A stretch of 64,000 bases of DNA from DASRIA01 sp963724065. GTDB lineage: Bacteria; Actinomycetota; Thermoleophilia; Solirubrobacterales; JBBDJG01. The stretch spans positions 248,001 to 312,000 of the forward strand of contig CAVRTB010000003.1 of the NCBI GenBank assembly GCA_963724065.1. Direction: 5' to 3'. The notes under the pieces were generated by a model that had not been told where the DNA came from, did not search any database, and saw only the letters and a program-made list of their open reading frames with translations. Made by a program: the position numbers and the translations under genes. Positions within the stretch are counted from its first letter, which is position 1. Every line of letters starts with the position of its first letter. This document shows, piece after piece, positions 34,692 to 42,988 of the stretch.

Positions 34692-36188
34692 GTGCGGAAC
34701 GTCAAGGTTTGGTGTTTGATCACGACGCTTTCTGCTGTCGTGCTGCTGTCGGCCTCCCCGGCGCAGGCCGCCTATCCCGGCGAGAACGGCAAGATCGCGT
34801 ATGCGGTCGTCGGCGGTCTGCGCACGATGAACCCCGACGGCACCGGTCAAACCCAGTTAACGACGGGATCGGACATCGCTCCCGCCTGGTCACCGGACGG
34901 GCAGCGAGTTGCATTCGTCCGTGGGCATCCGTGCTCGCCGTGCATGCAGGCGATCCATGTCGTCAACGCGGACGGAACCGGAGAGGTGCCGGTGACATCA
35001 CCGGTTCCGGGCGAGGTGGACGGCCCTACGTGGTCATCGGACGGTCAGCGGATCGCCTTCACGGTCGACAGCGATATCTGGGTCGTCGACGCCGACGGAT
35101 CCGACCTCACCCAGATCACGACCACCACTTTCGATCACCACACGTCGTGGTCCCCGGACGGGCTGCGGATCGCGTTCAGCTACGGAGGCGGTGACATCTA
35201 TTCGGTGCGGCCGGACGGGTCCGATCGGAGCCTGCTGGTGCCCGGAGAACCCGAGGCATACGACCCCGACTGGTCCCCGAACGGCCAGAGCATCGTCTTC
35301 ATAACGCTCTACGACTGCGACGGCGACTCGTGTGCATCGGTGCGCACCCGGAGGGTGGACGGGAGCGGCGGGACCGGTGTGATCGACAGCGACGGGGATT
35401 TCTCGGTGACGTTCGGCCGGCCCTCCTGGTCACCTGACGGAACTCGCGTCGTGCTGGTCACCGGGGGGAAGATCATCACCATCAACCCGAACGGCACGGG
35501 TCGTGTCAACACCGGCGTTTCCGGGGCGACGCCCGACTGGCAGCCCCTCCCCGTAGAAACCCTCAACCCCCACGCCCGCCCCAAGAGCGCAACCCCCTTC
35601 CGCGTCCCGCTCGTGCCCGCGGCGAAGCCCTGCACCGCCCCGAACCGCCAGCACGGCCCGCCACTGGCCTTCGGCTCCTGCAACCCCGTGCAGCCGGGCT
35701 CGACCCACCTCACGGTCGGCGTGGGCGACGGCAGCCCCGCGTTCTCACGCTCGAGCGGCTTCGTGCGGCTGGCGGTGCAGGTCGGCGTGCCCGGCCCGCC
35801 CGATGACTCCGACGTCACGATCCGCTTCAACCTCACGAACGTGATGCGCGCCTCCGACCTCTCCGAGTACACGGGAGAGCTGCGCACCGCGCTGAGCGTG
35901 CGCCGCACCGACCGCGACCCACCGGGCGCGGCGCCGCACTCCACCACGATGGACTTCCCGTTCGCCTTCACGGTGCCCTGCGCCCCGACTCCCTCGTCGA
36001 GCCTCGACGCCTCCACCTGCGACACGCTCACGTCCGTCAACGCCGTGGTCCCGCTCGCGGTCGAGGACACCCACCGCGCGATCTGGGCACTCGACAAGCT
36101 GCGCGTCTACGACGGCGGCCCCGACGAGGACGCCGATACCGAGGCCGGCAACTCGCTGTTCATGACGCAGGGGGTGTTCGTTCCGTGA
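34692..36188 (+). CDS. Secreted PD40/TolB-like beta-propeller protein
   Basis: 498 residues from a GTG. The signal peptide ends near SPAQAAYPG. Six PD40 blades follow, with repeats such as SPDGQRVAF, NADGTGEVPVT and SPDGLRIAF, residues 25-290. A linker with RVPLVPAAKPC leads to a 160-residue C-terminal domain ending NSLFMTQGVFVP, with paired cysteines that suggest disulfides outside the cytoplasm. The domain is shared with the next gene and with the broken paralogue at 21335. The function is unknown; TolB-like propellers usually mediate protein contacts. The next gene overlaps by GTGA. Confidence 0.82.
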   Translation: MRNVKVWCLITTLSAVVLLSASPAQAAYPGENGKIAYAVVGGLRTMNPDGTGQTQLTTGSDIAPAWSPDGQRVAFVRGHPCSPCMQAIHVVNADGTGEVPVTSPVPGEVDGPTWSSDGQRIAFTVDSDIWVVDADGSDLTQITTTTFDHHTSWSPDGLRIAFSYGGGDIYSVRPDGSDRSLLVPGEPEAYDPDWSPNGQSIVFITLYDCDGDSCASVRTRRVDGSGGTGVIDSDGDFSVTFGRPSWSPDGTRVVLVTGGKIITINPNGTGRVNTGVSGATPDWQPLPVETLNPHARPKSATPFRVPLVPAAKPCTAPNRQHGPPLAFGSCNPVQPGSTHLTVGVGDGSPAFSRSSGFVRLAVQVGVPGPPDDSDVTIRFNLTNVMRASDLSEYTGELRTALSVRRTDRDPPGAAPHSTTMDFPFAFTVPCAPTPSSSLDASTCDTLTSVNAVVPLAVEDTHRAIWALDKLRVYDGGPDEDADTEAGNSLFMTQGVFVP

Positions 36189-37657
36189 GACGTGGCGCGG
36201 TACTGGTCGTCGCAGTGCTGGCATTGCTCGCGGCCGCGCCTGTGGCTCAAGGAGCCTTTCCCGGCCAGAACGGCAAGATCGCGTACGACCGCCACGACGC
36301 GGATACCGACGAGCTCGACGTCTGCCTGATCGACCCGGGCGGCGGAGGCCAGTGCCCGTTCGTCTCGGGAGGCAGGCCCGCGTGGTCGGGCAGCGGCACG
36401 AAGCTCGCCTACACAGGCGGTGGAATTTGGACCGTGAACGCCGATGGCTCGGGCGCGGCACCCGTCACCAGCGGTCCGGACGACTACTCGGCCTGGTCGC
36501 CGGGCGGCTCGCAGATCACGTTCGCGAGGTTTGCGAACGAGTGCGTTCCAACCTGCATTGGCGAGATCTACGTGGTCGACGCCAATGGAACCGGGGAGGT
36601 GAACCTGACGAACGACCCGGCAGACGACGATCAACCAGCGTGGTCGCCGGACGGGCGGCTGATCGCGTGGCAGCGAGACTCGCGAATTTGGACGATGAAA
36701 CCCGACGGGACGGAGAAGACAAACCTGGCGCTGGGCATCCATCCCAACTGGTCTCCCGACGGGACGAAGCTCGCGGTTGCCCGCGGCGGGATCTGGGTCA
36801 TGAACGCGGACGGGAGCGGGCAGACTCAGCTCACGTCCGCCTCGGACCGCGAGCCGGCGTGGTCCCCCGACGGTACGCAGATCGCCTTCAGAAGGCTCGA
36901 CTTCGCGGCCGAGACCGAGGGGATCTGGAAGGTCGCTGCGGATGGCTCCAACGCGACGCCGGTGGTGACGGAGCCGGGCATCTTCGCCAGCATCGGCGAC
37001 CCCGACTGGCAACCGATCCCGGTCACGACGCTCAGCCCGCATGTTCGCCCCAAGGGCGCGACCCCGTTCCGCGTGCCGCTGGTGCCGGCCTATGCACAGT
37101 GTTCCGCTCCGAATCGCACGCACGGCCCGCCGCTTGCATTCCCATCCTGCAACCCACCACAGCCGGGCTCCTCGCACCTCACGATCGGCGTCGGTGACGG
37201 CAGCCCCGCGTTCTCACGCGGCTCGGGCGGATTGCGGATGAACGTGGTAGTGGGCGCCCCTGGGCCGCCCGACGACTCCGACGTCAACATCCGCTTCACG
37301 CTCACCAACGTGATGCGCGCCTCGGACCTCTCCGAATACACGGGAGAGCTGCGCACCGCGCTGAGCGTGCGCCGCACGGACCGCGACCCACCGGGCTCCG
37401 CGCCGCACTCCACCACGATGGACTTCCCCTTCGCCTTCACGGTGCCATGCGCCCCGACTCCCTCCTCGAGCATCGACGCCTCCACCTGCGACACGCTCAC
37501 GTCCGTGAACGCCGTGGTCCCGCTCGCGGTCGAGGACACCCACCGCGCGATCTGGGCACTCGACAAGGTGCGCGTCCACGACGGCGGCCCCGACGAGGAC
37601 GCCGACACGGAGGGCGACAACTCGCTGTTCATGACGCAGGGCGTGTTCGTGCCATAA
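36185..37657 (+). CDS. Secreted PD40/TolB-like beta-propeller protein (tandem paralogue)
   Basis: 490 residues with signal peptide LVVAVLALLAAAPVAQGAF, PD40 blades (SPDGTKLAV, MNADGSGQTQL, SPDGTQIAF) and the same C-terminal domain as the preceding protein. The propeller halves differ clearly, but the last 355 bases of the two genes are about 95 percent identical, pointing to a recent duplication or gene conversion limited to the C-terminal domain. GTG start overlaps the previous stop, so the pair is co-translated. Function unknown. Confidence 0.82.
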   Translation: MRRGAVLVVAVLALLAAAPVAQGAFPGQNGKIAYDRHDADTDELDVCLIDPGGGGQCPFVSGGRPAWSGSGTKLAYTGGGIWTVNADGSGAAPVTSGPDDYSAWSPGGSQITFARFANECVPTCIGEIYVVDANGTGEVNLTNDPADDDQPAWSPDGRLIAWQRDSRIWTMKPDGTEKTNLALGIHPNWSPDGTKLAVARGGIWVMNADGSGQTQLTSASDREPAWSPDGTQIAFRRLDFAAETEGIWKVAADGSNATPVVTEPGIFASIGDPDWQPIPVTTLSPHVRPKGATPFRVPLVPAYAQCSAPNRTHGPPLAFPSCNPPQPGSSHLTIGVGDGSPAFSRGSGGLRMNVVVGAPGPPDDSDVNIRFTLTNVMRASDLSEYTGELRTALSVRRTDRDPPGSAPHSTTMDFPFAFTVPCAPTPSSSIDASTCDTLTSVNAVVPLAVEDTHRAIWALDKVRVHDGGPDEDADTEGDNSLFMTQGVFVP

Positions 37658-37666
37658 CCCGGCAGA

Positions 37667-38185
37667 ATGCGGGCGGCGATGCTCGCGGCCTCCGACACGG
37701 CAATCCGCTCGCTTCACCTGATCGGTGCCGCCGTGTGGGCGGGCGGGATGGTGATGCTCGCGCTCGCGGTCGGGGCTGCGCGGCGCACGGTGACCGAGAG
37801 CGATCGTGTGGCGCTGTTCCGTGCGCTCGGCCGGCGGTTCGCGGTCGTGGGTGGGATCGCGATGCTGGCGCTGATCGCGACGGGCACCGACATGGCGAGC
37901 GATCGCCTCGGCTCCTGGGGCGCCCTGACCGACACCGACTACGGAGAGCGGCTCCTCGTGAAGCTGATCCTGGTGGCGTTGGTGATCGCGCTCACCGTCG
38001 TCCACACCGTGGTGCAGGGGCCGGCACTTTCACGGCTACGCCAGGAGGCGGTCGCATATCCGGATGACAAGGACCTGCGGCGCGAGATCCGCGCGAAGGC
38101 CGCCCGCTCCGGCATCGTCTCGGTACTCAACCTGATCGCCACGCTCGCGATCCTCGTGATGGCCGCGCGCCTCGTGACCGGCTAG
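37667..38185 (+). CDS. CopD-like/DUF2269-type integral membrane protein
   Basis: 172 residues with four hydrophobic segments (about residues 14-38, 58-75, 94-118, 150-168). The first contains LHLIGAAVWAGGMV, the His/Trp/Gly pattern of the CopD-like family. A basic cytosolic loop (LRREIRAKAARS) precedes the last segment. Copper handling is suggested only by family resemblance; no copper genes adjoin. ATG at 37667, with an in-frame ATG at 37679 as alternative. Confidence 0.7.
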   Translation: MRAAMLAASDTAIRSLHLIGAAVWAGGMVMLALAVGAARRTVTESDRVALFRALGRRFAVVGGIAMLALIATGTDMASDRLGSWGALTDTDYGERLLVKLILVALVIALTVVHTVVQGPALSRLRQEAVAYPDDKDLRREIRAKAARSGIVSVLNLIATLAILVMAARLVTG

Positions 38186-38195
38186 ACGCCGTCGC

Positions 38196-38201
38196 TACAC
38201 T
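38196..38201 (+). promoter_or_regulatory. Probable near-leaderless -10 box for rpmE
   Basis: TACACT ends 8 bases before the ATG at 38210. Confidence 0.42.
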
Positions 38202-38209
38202 GGAAAACC

Positions 38210-38422
38210 ATGAAGACCGAAATACATCCCGAGTACATCGAGGCCCACGTGCGCTGCACGTGCGGCAACGAGTTCAACACCCGTTCCACCAAGCCGGAGC
38301 TGCACGTCGAGATCTGCTCGGAGTGCCATCCCTTCTACACCGGCAAGCAGAAGCTGGTCGACACGGGTGGCCGCGTTGAGCGCTTCCAGCGCCGGGCGGC
38401 GAAGCGCAAGGGCTCGGCCTAG
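38210..38422 (+). CDS. rpmE: 50S ribosomal protein L31 (zinc-binding type)
   Basis: 70 residues. Two cysteine pairs, CTCGNEF and CSECHPF, form the zinc ribbon of the C+ type of L31. KQKLVDTGGRVERFQRR is the conserved C-terminal contact with rRNA and the 30S head. Zinc-free paralogues replace this form under zinc limitation in many bacteria; none is seen here. A hairpin follows. Confidence 0.96.
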   Translation: MKTEIHPEYIEAHVRCTCGNEFNTRSTKPELHVEICSECHPFYTGKQKLVDTGGRVERFQRRAAKRKGSA

Positions 38423-38434
38423 GTTCAGCACCCA

Positions 38435-38472
38435 CCCTCCCGGAGCCGATTACCATGGGTGCACCGGGAGGG
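38435..38472 (+). terminator. 9-bp hairpin between rpmE and yqhQ
   Basis: CCCTCCCGG (38435-38443) and CCGGGAGGG (38464-38472) pair perfectly around a 20-base loop. The right arm includes the GGGAGGG that could serve as a distant ribosome site for yqhQ, so folding could also affect translation of that gene. No U-tract. Confidence 0.45.
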
Positions 38473-38485
38473 ATCCCGGCTCCTC

Positions 38486-39562
38486 ATGAGCGCTGAACCG
38501 AACCACAAGCCGACTGCCTCCAACGGGGCCCCAGACACCGGTTCCGAGATCAGGCTCGCGGACGGCCGCATCATGGCCGGCCGCGATGCCCCAGTCGGCG
38601 GCCAGGCGGTGCTCGAGGGCGTGATGATGCGCGGCGTATCGACCTGGGCGGTTGCCGTGCGGGCGCCCGCGCCGGAGCTCTCGTCCAACGGCGCGGTCAA
38701 CGGGGACCACCCGCACCACGAGGGCGACCCCGAGGCGCTCGGCCCGATCGAGGTCCACACCGAGAGCTTCGAGTCCGCGATGAAGCGCCGCCGGCTTTGG
38801 CGCCTCCCCGTGATCCGGGGTGTGGTCGCGCTCTACGAGTCGCTCAAGATCGGGATGAAGGCGCTCGGCATCTCGGCCAACGCGCAGCTCGAGGAGCCCG
38901 ACGACGAGATCTCGGGCAAGACGTGGGGCTTCACGATCTTCCTCTCCCTTGCGTTTGCGATCGGCCTGTTCTTCGTGCTGCCCGTCACCGTCGCGAGCTT
39001 CTGGAAGGACGAGCTCGGCAGCTCGGTCGCGTTCGTCGTGGTCGAGAAGCTGATCAGGATCACGATCTTCCTCGGTTACCTGTGGGCGATATCCCACATC
39101 AAGGACCTGCGCAGGGTCTTCGAGTACCACGGCGCCGAGCACAAGGTGATCTCGTGCTACGAGGCGAACGAGCCGCTCACACCCGAGAACGCGCAGAAGT
39201 TCTCGCGCCTGCACATGCGCTGCGGGACCAGCTTCCTGTTGATCGTGATGATCATCGCGATCTTCGTCTTCGCTCCGATCGGCCGCCCGGCGCTGTACTG
39301 GCTGATCCTCTCGCGCATCGTCGGCATCGCGCTCGTCGCGGGCCTCGCATACGAGGTGATCCGCTGGGCGGGTCGCAACCGGCGCAAGGCCTGGGTGCGG
39401 ACGCTGATGTGGCCGGGACTCCAGCTTCAGAAGCTCACCACGCGTGAGCCGTCGCTCGACCAGCTCGCGGTCTCCGTCGCCGCGCTCGAGGCCGTGCTCG
39501 CGGTCGAGGACCCGGCCAATTCGAGCGAGGAGGACCGCCTCGGCATGGAAGTCGTGGCCTAG
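38486..39562 (+). CDS. YqhQ/DUF1385 family membrane protein
   Basis: 358 residues from the ATG at 38486. VGGQAVLEGVMMRG near residue 30 and EYHGAEHKVISCYEAN are the two family signatures, with RLHMRCGTSFLL after. Four or five hydrophobic segments lie between residues 140 and 310. The function is unknown. The position between rpmE and prfA is conserved in many Gram-positives. An in-frame GTG at 38459 is a weaker start. Confidence 0.88.
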   Translation: MSAEPNHKPTASNGAPDTGSEIRLADGRIMAGRDAPVGGQAVLEGVMMRGVSTWAVAVRAPAPELSSNGAVNGDHPHHEGDPEALGPIEVHTESFESAMKRRRLWRLPVIRGVVALYESLKIGMKALGISANAQLEEPDDEISGKTWGFTIFLSLAFAIGLFFVLPVTVASFWKDELGSSVAFVVVEKLIRITIFLGYLWAISHIKDLRRVFEYHGAEHKVISCYEANEPLTPENAQKFSRLHMRCGTSFLLIVMIIAIFVFAPIGRPALYWLILSRIVGIALVAGLAYEVIRWAGRNRRKAWVRTLMWPGLQLQKLTTREPSLDQLAVSVAALEAVLAVEDPANSSEEDRLGMEVVA

Positions 39563-39577
39563 CCGCAGGCCGCGCAC

Positions 39578-40657
39578 ATGGCAGCAGCGCCGACAGTCAT
39601 CGAGCGGCTCGTCGAACAGATCGAGGAGCGCCACCGCGAGCTCGAGCGCCAGCTCGCGGATCCGGACGTGATATCCGATCGCAGCCGCTACGCCGACGTC
39701 GCGCGCAGCCACCGCGAGCTCGGTGAGGCACACGAGCTCGCCAGGCAATACCGCAAGGCCGAGAGCAATGCCGCCGGCGCCGAGGAGCTCGTCGCGGAGG
39801 GCGAGAAGGAGTTCCAGGAGGAGATGGTCAGCGCGCGCGCCGAGTTGGAGGAGCTCGCGGAGAGGTTGCGCCTCGCGATGGTGGAGCGCGATCCCAACGA
39901 CGACAAGAACGTGATCGTCGAGATCCGGGCGGGCGCGGGCGGGGACGAGGCGGCGCTGTTCGCCGCCGACCTGTACCGGATGCTCACGAGGTACGCGGAG
40001 GGGCGGGGGTTCAAGACCGAGCCCCTCGGACACAGCGACTCCCCCGGCGGTGGGCTGAAGGAGGTCACCTTTGCCGTCAAGGGCGACGGCGCGTACAGCG
40101 TCTTCAAGTACGAGGCCGGTGTGCACCGCGTGCAGCGGGTTCCGCAGACGGAGTCGCAGGGTCGCATCCACACGTCGACGGCGACCGTCGCCGTGCTGCC
40201 GGAGGCGGAGGACGTCGAGGTCGCGATCGACGCCAACGACCTCCAGATCGACGTCTATCGCTCCTCGGGCCCGGGCGGGCAGTCGGTCAACACGACTGAC
40301 TCCGCGGTGCGCATCACGCACAAGCCGACCGGCCTGGTCGTCTCGATGCAGGACGAGAAGTCCCAACTCCAGAACCGTGAGCGCGCGATGCGGGTGCTGC
40401 GTGCACGGCTCTACGAGCACGCGCTGCGCGAGCAGCAGGAGGGTCTCGCGGCCGATCGCCGCGCACAGGTGGGTAGCGGTGAGCGCTCCGAGAAGGTGCG
40501 CACCTACAACTACCCGCAGGGCCGCGTCACCGACCACCGCATCAAGCACACGGCGCACAATCTCGAGGCAGTCCTCGAGGGCGGGCTCGCGGAGTTCACC
40601 GACGCCCTGTCGGCCGATGAGCGCCGGCGCAAGCTCGAGGCCCAGGCGGCCGCCTAG
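39578..40657 (+). CDS. prfA: Peptide chain release factor 1
   Basis: 359 residues. GPGGQSVNTTDSAVR carries the GGQ (233-235) that catalyses peptidyl-tRNA hydrolysis. RVPQTESQGR holds the PxT-type stop-codon recognition triplet, here PQT, marking RF1 (UAA/UAG) rather than RF2. A coiled N-terminal domain precedes it. No frameshift is present. The stop is fused to the prmC GTG (TAG-GTG), and PrmC methylates the GGQ glutamine of this protein. Confidence 0.96.
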   Translation: MAAAPTVIERLVEQIEERHRELERQLADPDVISDRSRYADVARSHRELGEAHELARQYRKAESNAAGAEELVAEGEKEFQEEMVSARAELEELAERLRLAMVERDPNDDKNVIVEIRAGAGGDEAALFAADLYRMLTRYAEGRGFKTEPLGHSDSPGGGLKEVTFAVKGDGAYSVFKYEAGVHRVQRVPQTESQGRIHTSTATVAVLPEAEDVEVAIDANDLQIDVYRSSGPGGQSVNTTDSAVRITHKPTGLVVSMQDEKSQLQNRERAMRVLRARLYEHALREQQEGLAADRRAQVGSGERSEKVRTYNYPQGRVTDHRIKHTAHNLEAVLEGGLAEFTDALSADERRRKLEAQAAA

Positions 40658-41482
40658 GTGGCGCAGGCAACCTCACCGCTGCGCGCGGCACTCGCCGAGG
40701 CGGCCGAGACGCTCGCGGCCGCGGGCGTCGACACGCCGAAGCTCGATGCCGAGGTCCTGCTCGCGGCCGTGCTGGGGGTCGACCGGGCGACCCTCCACGC
40801 CGATCCGCAGCGCGGACTCGACATGGAGGAGGCCTTGTCCTTCGACGACATGATGCGCCGCCGCGTGCGCCGCGAGCCGGTCGCCTTCATCCTCGGCCGC
40901 GCGTACTTCCGCCAGCTCGAGCTGAGGGTCGACCATCGTGTGCTCGTGCCGCGGCCGGAGACCGAGTTGCTCGTGGACCTCGCCGAGAACGGGCAGCGCG
41001 TGCTCGACGTCGGCACGGGCAGCGGCGCGATTGCGCTCGCGATCGCGCAGGAGCGCCAGGGGGTGCGCGTCACCGGGATCGACAACTCCCCCGACGCGGT
41101 CGACGTGGCGCGCGAGAACGCGGAGCGCAACGGGCTCCACGTCGAGTTCATGATCGCCGACCTGATCGTGGGCGGCCCGTACGACCTGATCGTCTCCAAT
41201 CCGCCCTATGTGCGCGAGTCCGAGTGGCCGGGCCTCGCGCCAGAGATCACGCTCTACGAGCCGCGCGACGCGCTGCTCGGGGGGCCGGACGGGCTCGACG
41301 TGATCCGGGACCTCGTTCCCGCCGCCGCGGACGCGCTCGTGCGCGGCGGGCTGCTGGCGGTCGAGGTCGGCCAGGGGCAGTCGCGGGCGGTCGAGACGTT
41401 CTTCGAGAAGGCGGGCCTGCGCGCGGTCGGGACGGACCGCGATCTTGCGGGGATACCGCGGGTGGTGAAAGGACGCAGGTGA
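40658..41482 (+). CDS. prmC: Release factor glutamine methyltransferase
   Basis: 274 residues from a GTG directly after prfA. VLDVGTGSGAIALAIA is SAM motif I, and SNPPYVRESE contains the NPPY that binds the target glutamine. The N-terminal helical domain that recognises the release factor is present. It methylates the GGQ Gln of RF1/RF2 and increases termination efficiency. Its stop overlaps the tsaC start (GTGA). Confidence 0.95.
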   Translation: MAQATSPLRAALAEAAETLAAAGVDTPKLDAEVLLAAVLGVDRATLHADPQRGLDMEEALSFDDMMRRRVRREPVAFILGRAYFRQLELRVDHRVLVPRPETELLVDLAENGQRVLDVGTGSGAIALAIAQERQGVRVTGIDNSPDAVDVARENAERNGLHVEFMIADLIVGGPYDLIVSNPPYVRESEWPGLAPEITLYEPRDALLGGPDGLDVIRDLVPAAADALVRGGLLAVEVGQGQSRAVETFFEKAGLRAVGTDRDLAGIPRVVKGRR

Positions 41483-42033
41483 TCACGGGCGCCGACGCCG
41501 TGGCGTTCGAGGAGTGCATCTCGTCCGGGGGCGTGGCCGTGTTCCCGACCGACACGCTGTACGGGATCGGTTGCCGGCCGGACGACGACGGGGCGGTCGA
41601 GCGTGTCTACCGGCTGAAGGGCCGCGCGGCGGACAAGCCGTCGGCCGTCATGTACTTCTCGATGGATGAGCTGCCTCCCGTGGGCCCGAGTACGCGTCGC
41701 GCGTTGGAGCGACTGCTCCCGGGACCCGTTCTGGTGGTGCTCCCCGGCGGGGTGGGGATCAGGGTGCCCGATCTCCCCGAGTTGGCCGGCGTCCGCACCC
41801 CGGTGCTGCAGACGAGCGCGAACGTCAGCGGCGGGCCCGATCCGGCGCGGCTCTCCGACGTTCCCGAGGCGATCCGCGCGGGCGCCGACCTCGTGCTGGA
41901 CGGCGGCGAGCTACCGGGCACGCCTTCGACCGTCGTCGACCTCAGCCGCTATGAGGCGGGCGAGTGGTCCGTGCTACGTGAGGGAGCCGTATCCCGCGAT
42001 GCGCTCCGCGAGCTCCTCGCCCGGCGACGTTGA
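41479..42033 (+). CDS. L-threonylcarbamoyladenylate synthase (Sua5/YrdC/TsaC)
   Basis: 184 residues from a GTG overlapping the prmC stop. FPTDTLYGIGC, YRLKGRAADKPSAV and TSANVSGGPDP are the nucleotide- and threonine-binding signatures. It makes threonylcarbamoyl-AMP for t6A37 of ANN-reading tRNAs. It is the short form without the Sua5 C-terminal domain. The prfA-prmC-tsaC order is standard in actinobacteria. Confidence 0.94.
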   Translation: MITGADAVAFEECISSGGVAVFPTDTLYGIGCRPDDDGAVERVYRLKGRAADKPSAVMYFSMDELPPVGPSTRRALERLLPGPVLVVLPGGVGIRVPDLPELAGVRTPVLQTSANVSGGPDPARLSDVPEAIRAGADLVLDGGELPGTPSTVVDLSRYEAGEWSVLREGAVSRDALRELLARRR

Positions 42034-42038
42034 GGTTG

Positions 42039-42055
42039 GTCGCCGTATGGGCGAC
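42039..42055. terminator. Hairpin between convergent tsaC and membrane-protein genes
   Basis: GTCGCC-GTATG-GGCGAC, a perfect 6-bp stem with flanking TT/AA that can extend pairing. It sits in the 27-base gap between opposing stops. Confidence 0.5.
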
Positions 42056-42060
42056 TAAGG

Positions 42061-42699
42061 TCAATCTCGGCGGCGGGAGGCTTGGACGGCCGCGTCGAGC
42101 GCGGGCCGGCGCAGCGGCGCGATCCGGCGGCGCATGCGCCACGTCGCGCCCGCGAACGCGTGGTTCGCGACGGTCGCGAAGCCGTGCTCGTCCTCGCGCA
42201 GGGCGAGCAGCAGGTGCGCAACGCGGTCCGGCGCGGGCAGGTCCCCATCGGCGACGCGCACGCAGAAGGCGTGTACCCGGCGCCCACCGGGGCGGACCAG
42301 CAGCGCGCCCGCCTCCCCGAGCAGCCACACCCCGAGGCGGCCCGGCTCGAGCGCGAGGCCCGTGCGCCCCTGGAGGTCGCGCGCGTCATGGCCGAGCAGG
42401 TCGCCGAGCAGCCCTTGGGCCACCCGCTCGGCCTGCCCGTCGCGGCGGCGCCCGACGCGGACGACGCCCGCCCCCCGGTTGGCGAACAGCTCGGGAATCA
42501 CCCACGCAAGGAACAGCGCCACGAGCGCGACAGGCAGCAGGATCGGGTCGAGCAGCACCATCCCGACCGCCACGATCAGGAGCGGCGTGACGTAGAGGGC
42601 GATGTAGGCGGCGGAGATCCGCTCACGCAGCTCGAGCGAGCGCTCGTCGGTGCGCCGCCGCCACCCGACCGCCTCGAGCTCGGGTAGGGCTGCGGCCAT
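42061..42699 (-). CDS. Uncharacterised protein with two N-terminal membrane segments
   Basis: 212 residues. Residues 30-72 form two closely spaced hydrophobic segments (AYIALYVTPLLIVAVGMVLL, then ILLPVALVALFLAWVIPELF). The remaining 140 residues are soluble, Arg-rich, with alternating GLALEPGRLGVWLLGEAGAL strands that could form a small beta domain. The family is not recognised. The start overlaps the stop of the small gene upstream (ATGA), so they form an operon. Confidence 0.7.
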   Translation of the reverse strand: MAAALPELEAVGWRRRTDERSLELRERISAAYIALYVTPLLIVAVGMVLLDPILLPVALVALFLAWVIPELFANRGAGVVRVGRRRDGQAERVAQGLLGDLLGHDARDLQGRTGLALEPGRLGVWLLGEAGALLVRPGGRRVHAFCVRVADGDLPAPDRVAHLLLALREDEHGFATVANHAFAGATWRMRRRIAPLRRPALDAAVQASRRRD

Positions 42700-42923
42700 C
42701 AGCCCCCGACGATCGGCCGGCGCAGCAGCACGTACTCGACGTCTGCGGGAAGCTGCTTCACCTGCTCGAAGGACTCGTCGTGCAGCTTTGCCACACCCAT
42801 GTAACCGCCGTCGACCTGCTCCTCGAAGATCGTCGCCGCGCGCTCGTACGAGCGCGCGTCGCCATCGGCCCAGGACGCCAGCTCGGTGTGCCCTGAGCGG
42901 TCCATTCTCAGAAGTCGGGACAT
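42699..42923 (-). CDS. Small conserved-type protein of unknown function
   Basis: 74 residues from the ATG at 42923, chosen because GAGGAGG lies 5 bases upstream; a longer frame to 42977 lacks this. It is soluble, with LLRMDRSGHTELASW, helix SYERAATIFEEQV, and a final strand VEYVLLRRPIVGG. Short proteins with this RSGHT...RPIVGG layout occur in actinobacteria without assigned function. Coupled to the downstream membrane-protein gene and divergent from the MFS exporter. Confidence 0.65.
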   Translation of the reverse strand: MSRLLRMDRSGHTELASWADGDARSYERAATIFEEQVDGGYMGVAKLHDESFEQVKQLPADVEYVLLRRPIVGG

Positions 42924-42988
42924 CGCGCCTCCTCGGTTGCGAAACAGCGTTCCCGGCAGTTTAGGGACCACCTGCAAAGCTGTCGCGC

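Noticed and set aside
38450..40558. 700-codon minus-strand frame opposite yqhQ and prfA
   Set aside because: Composition is dominated by Arg, Asp, Leu and His with no motif; both genes on the plus strand are certain.
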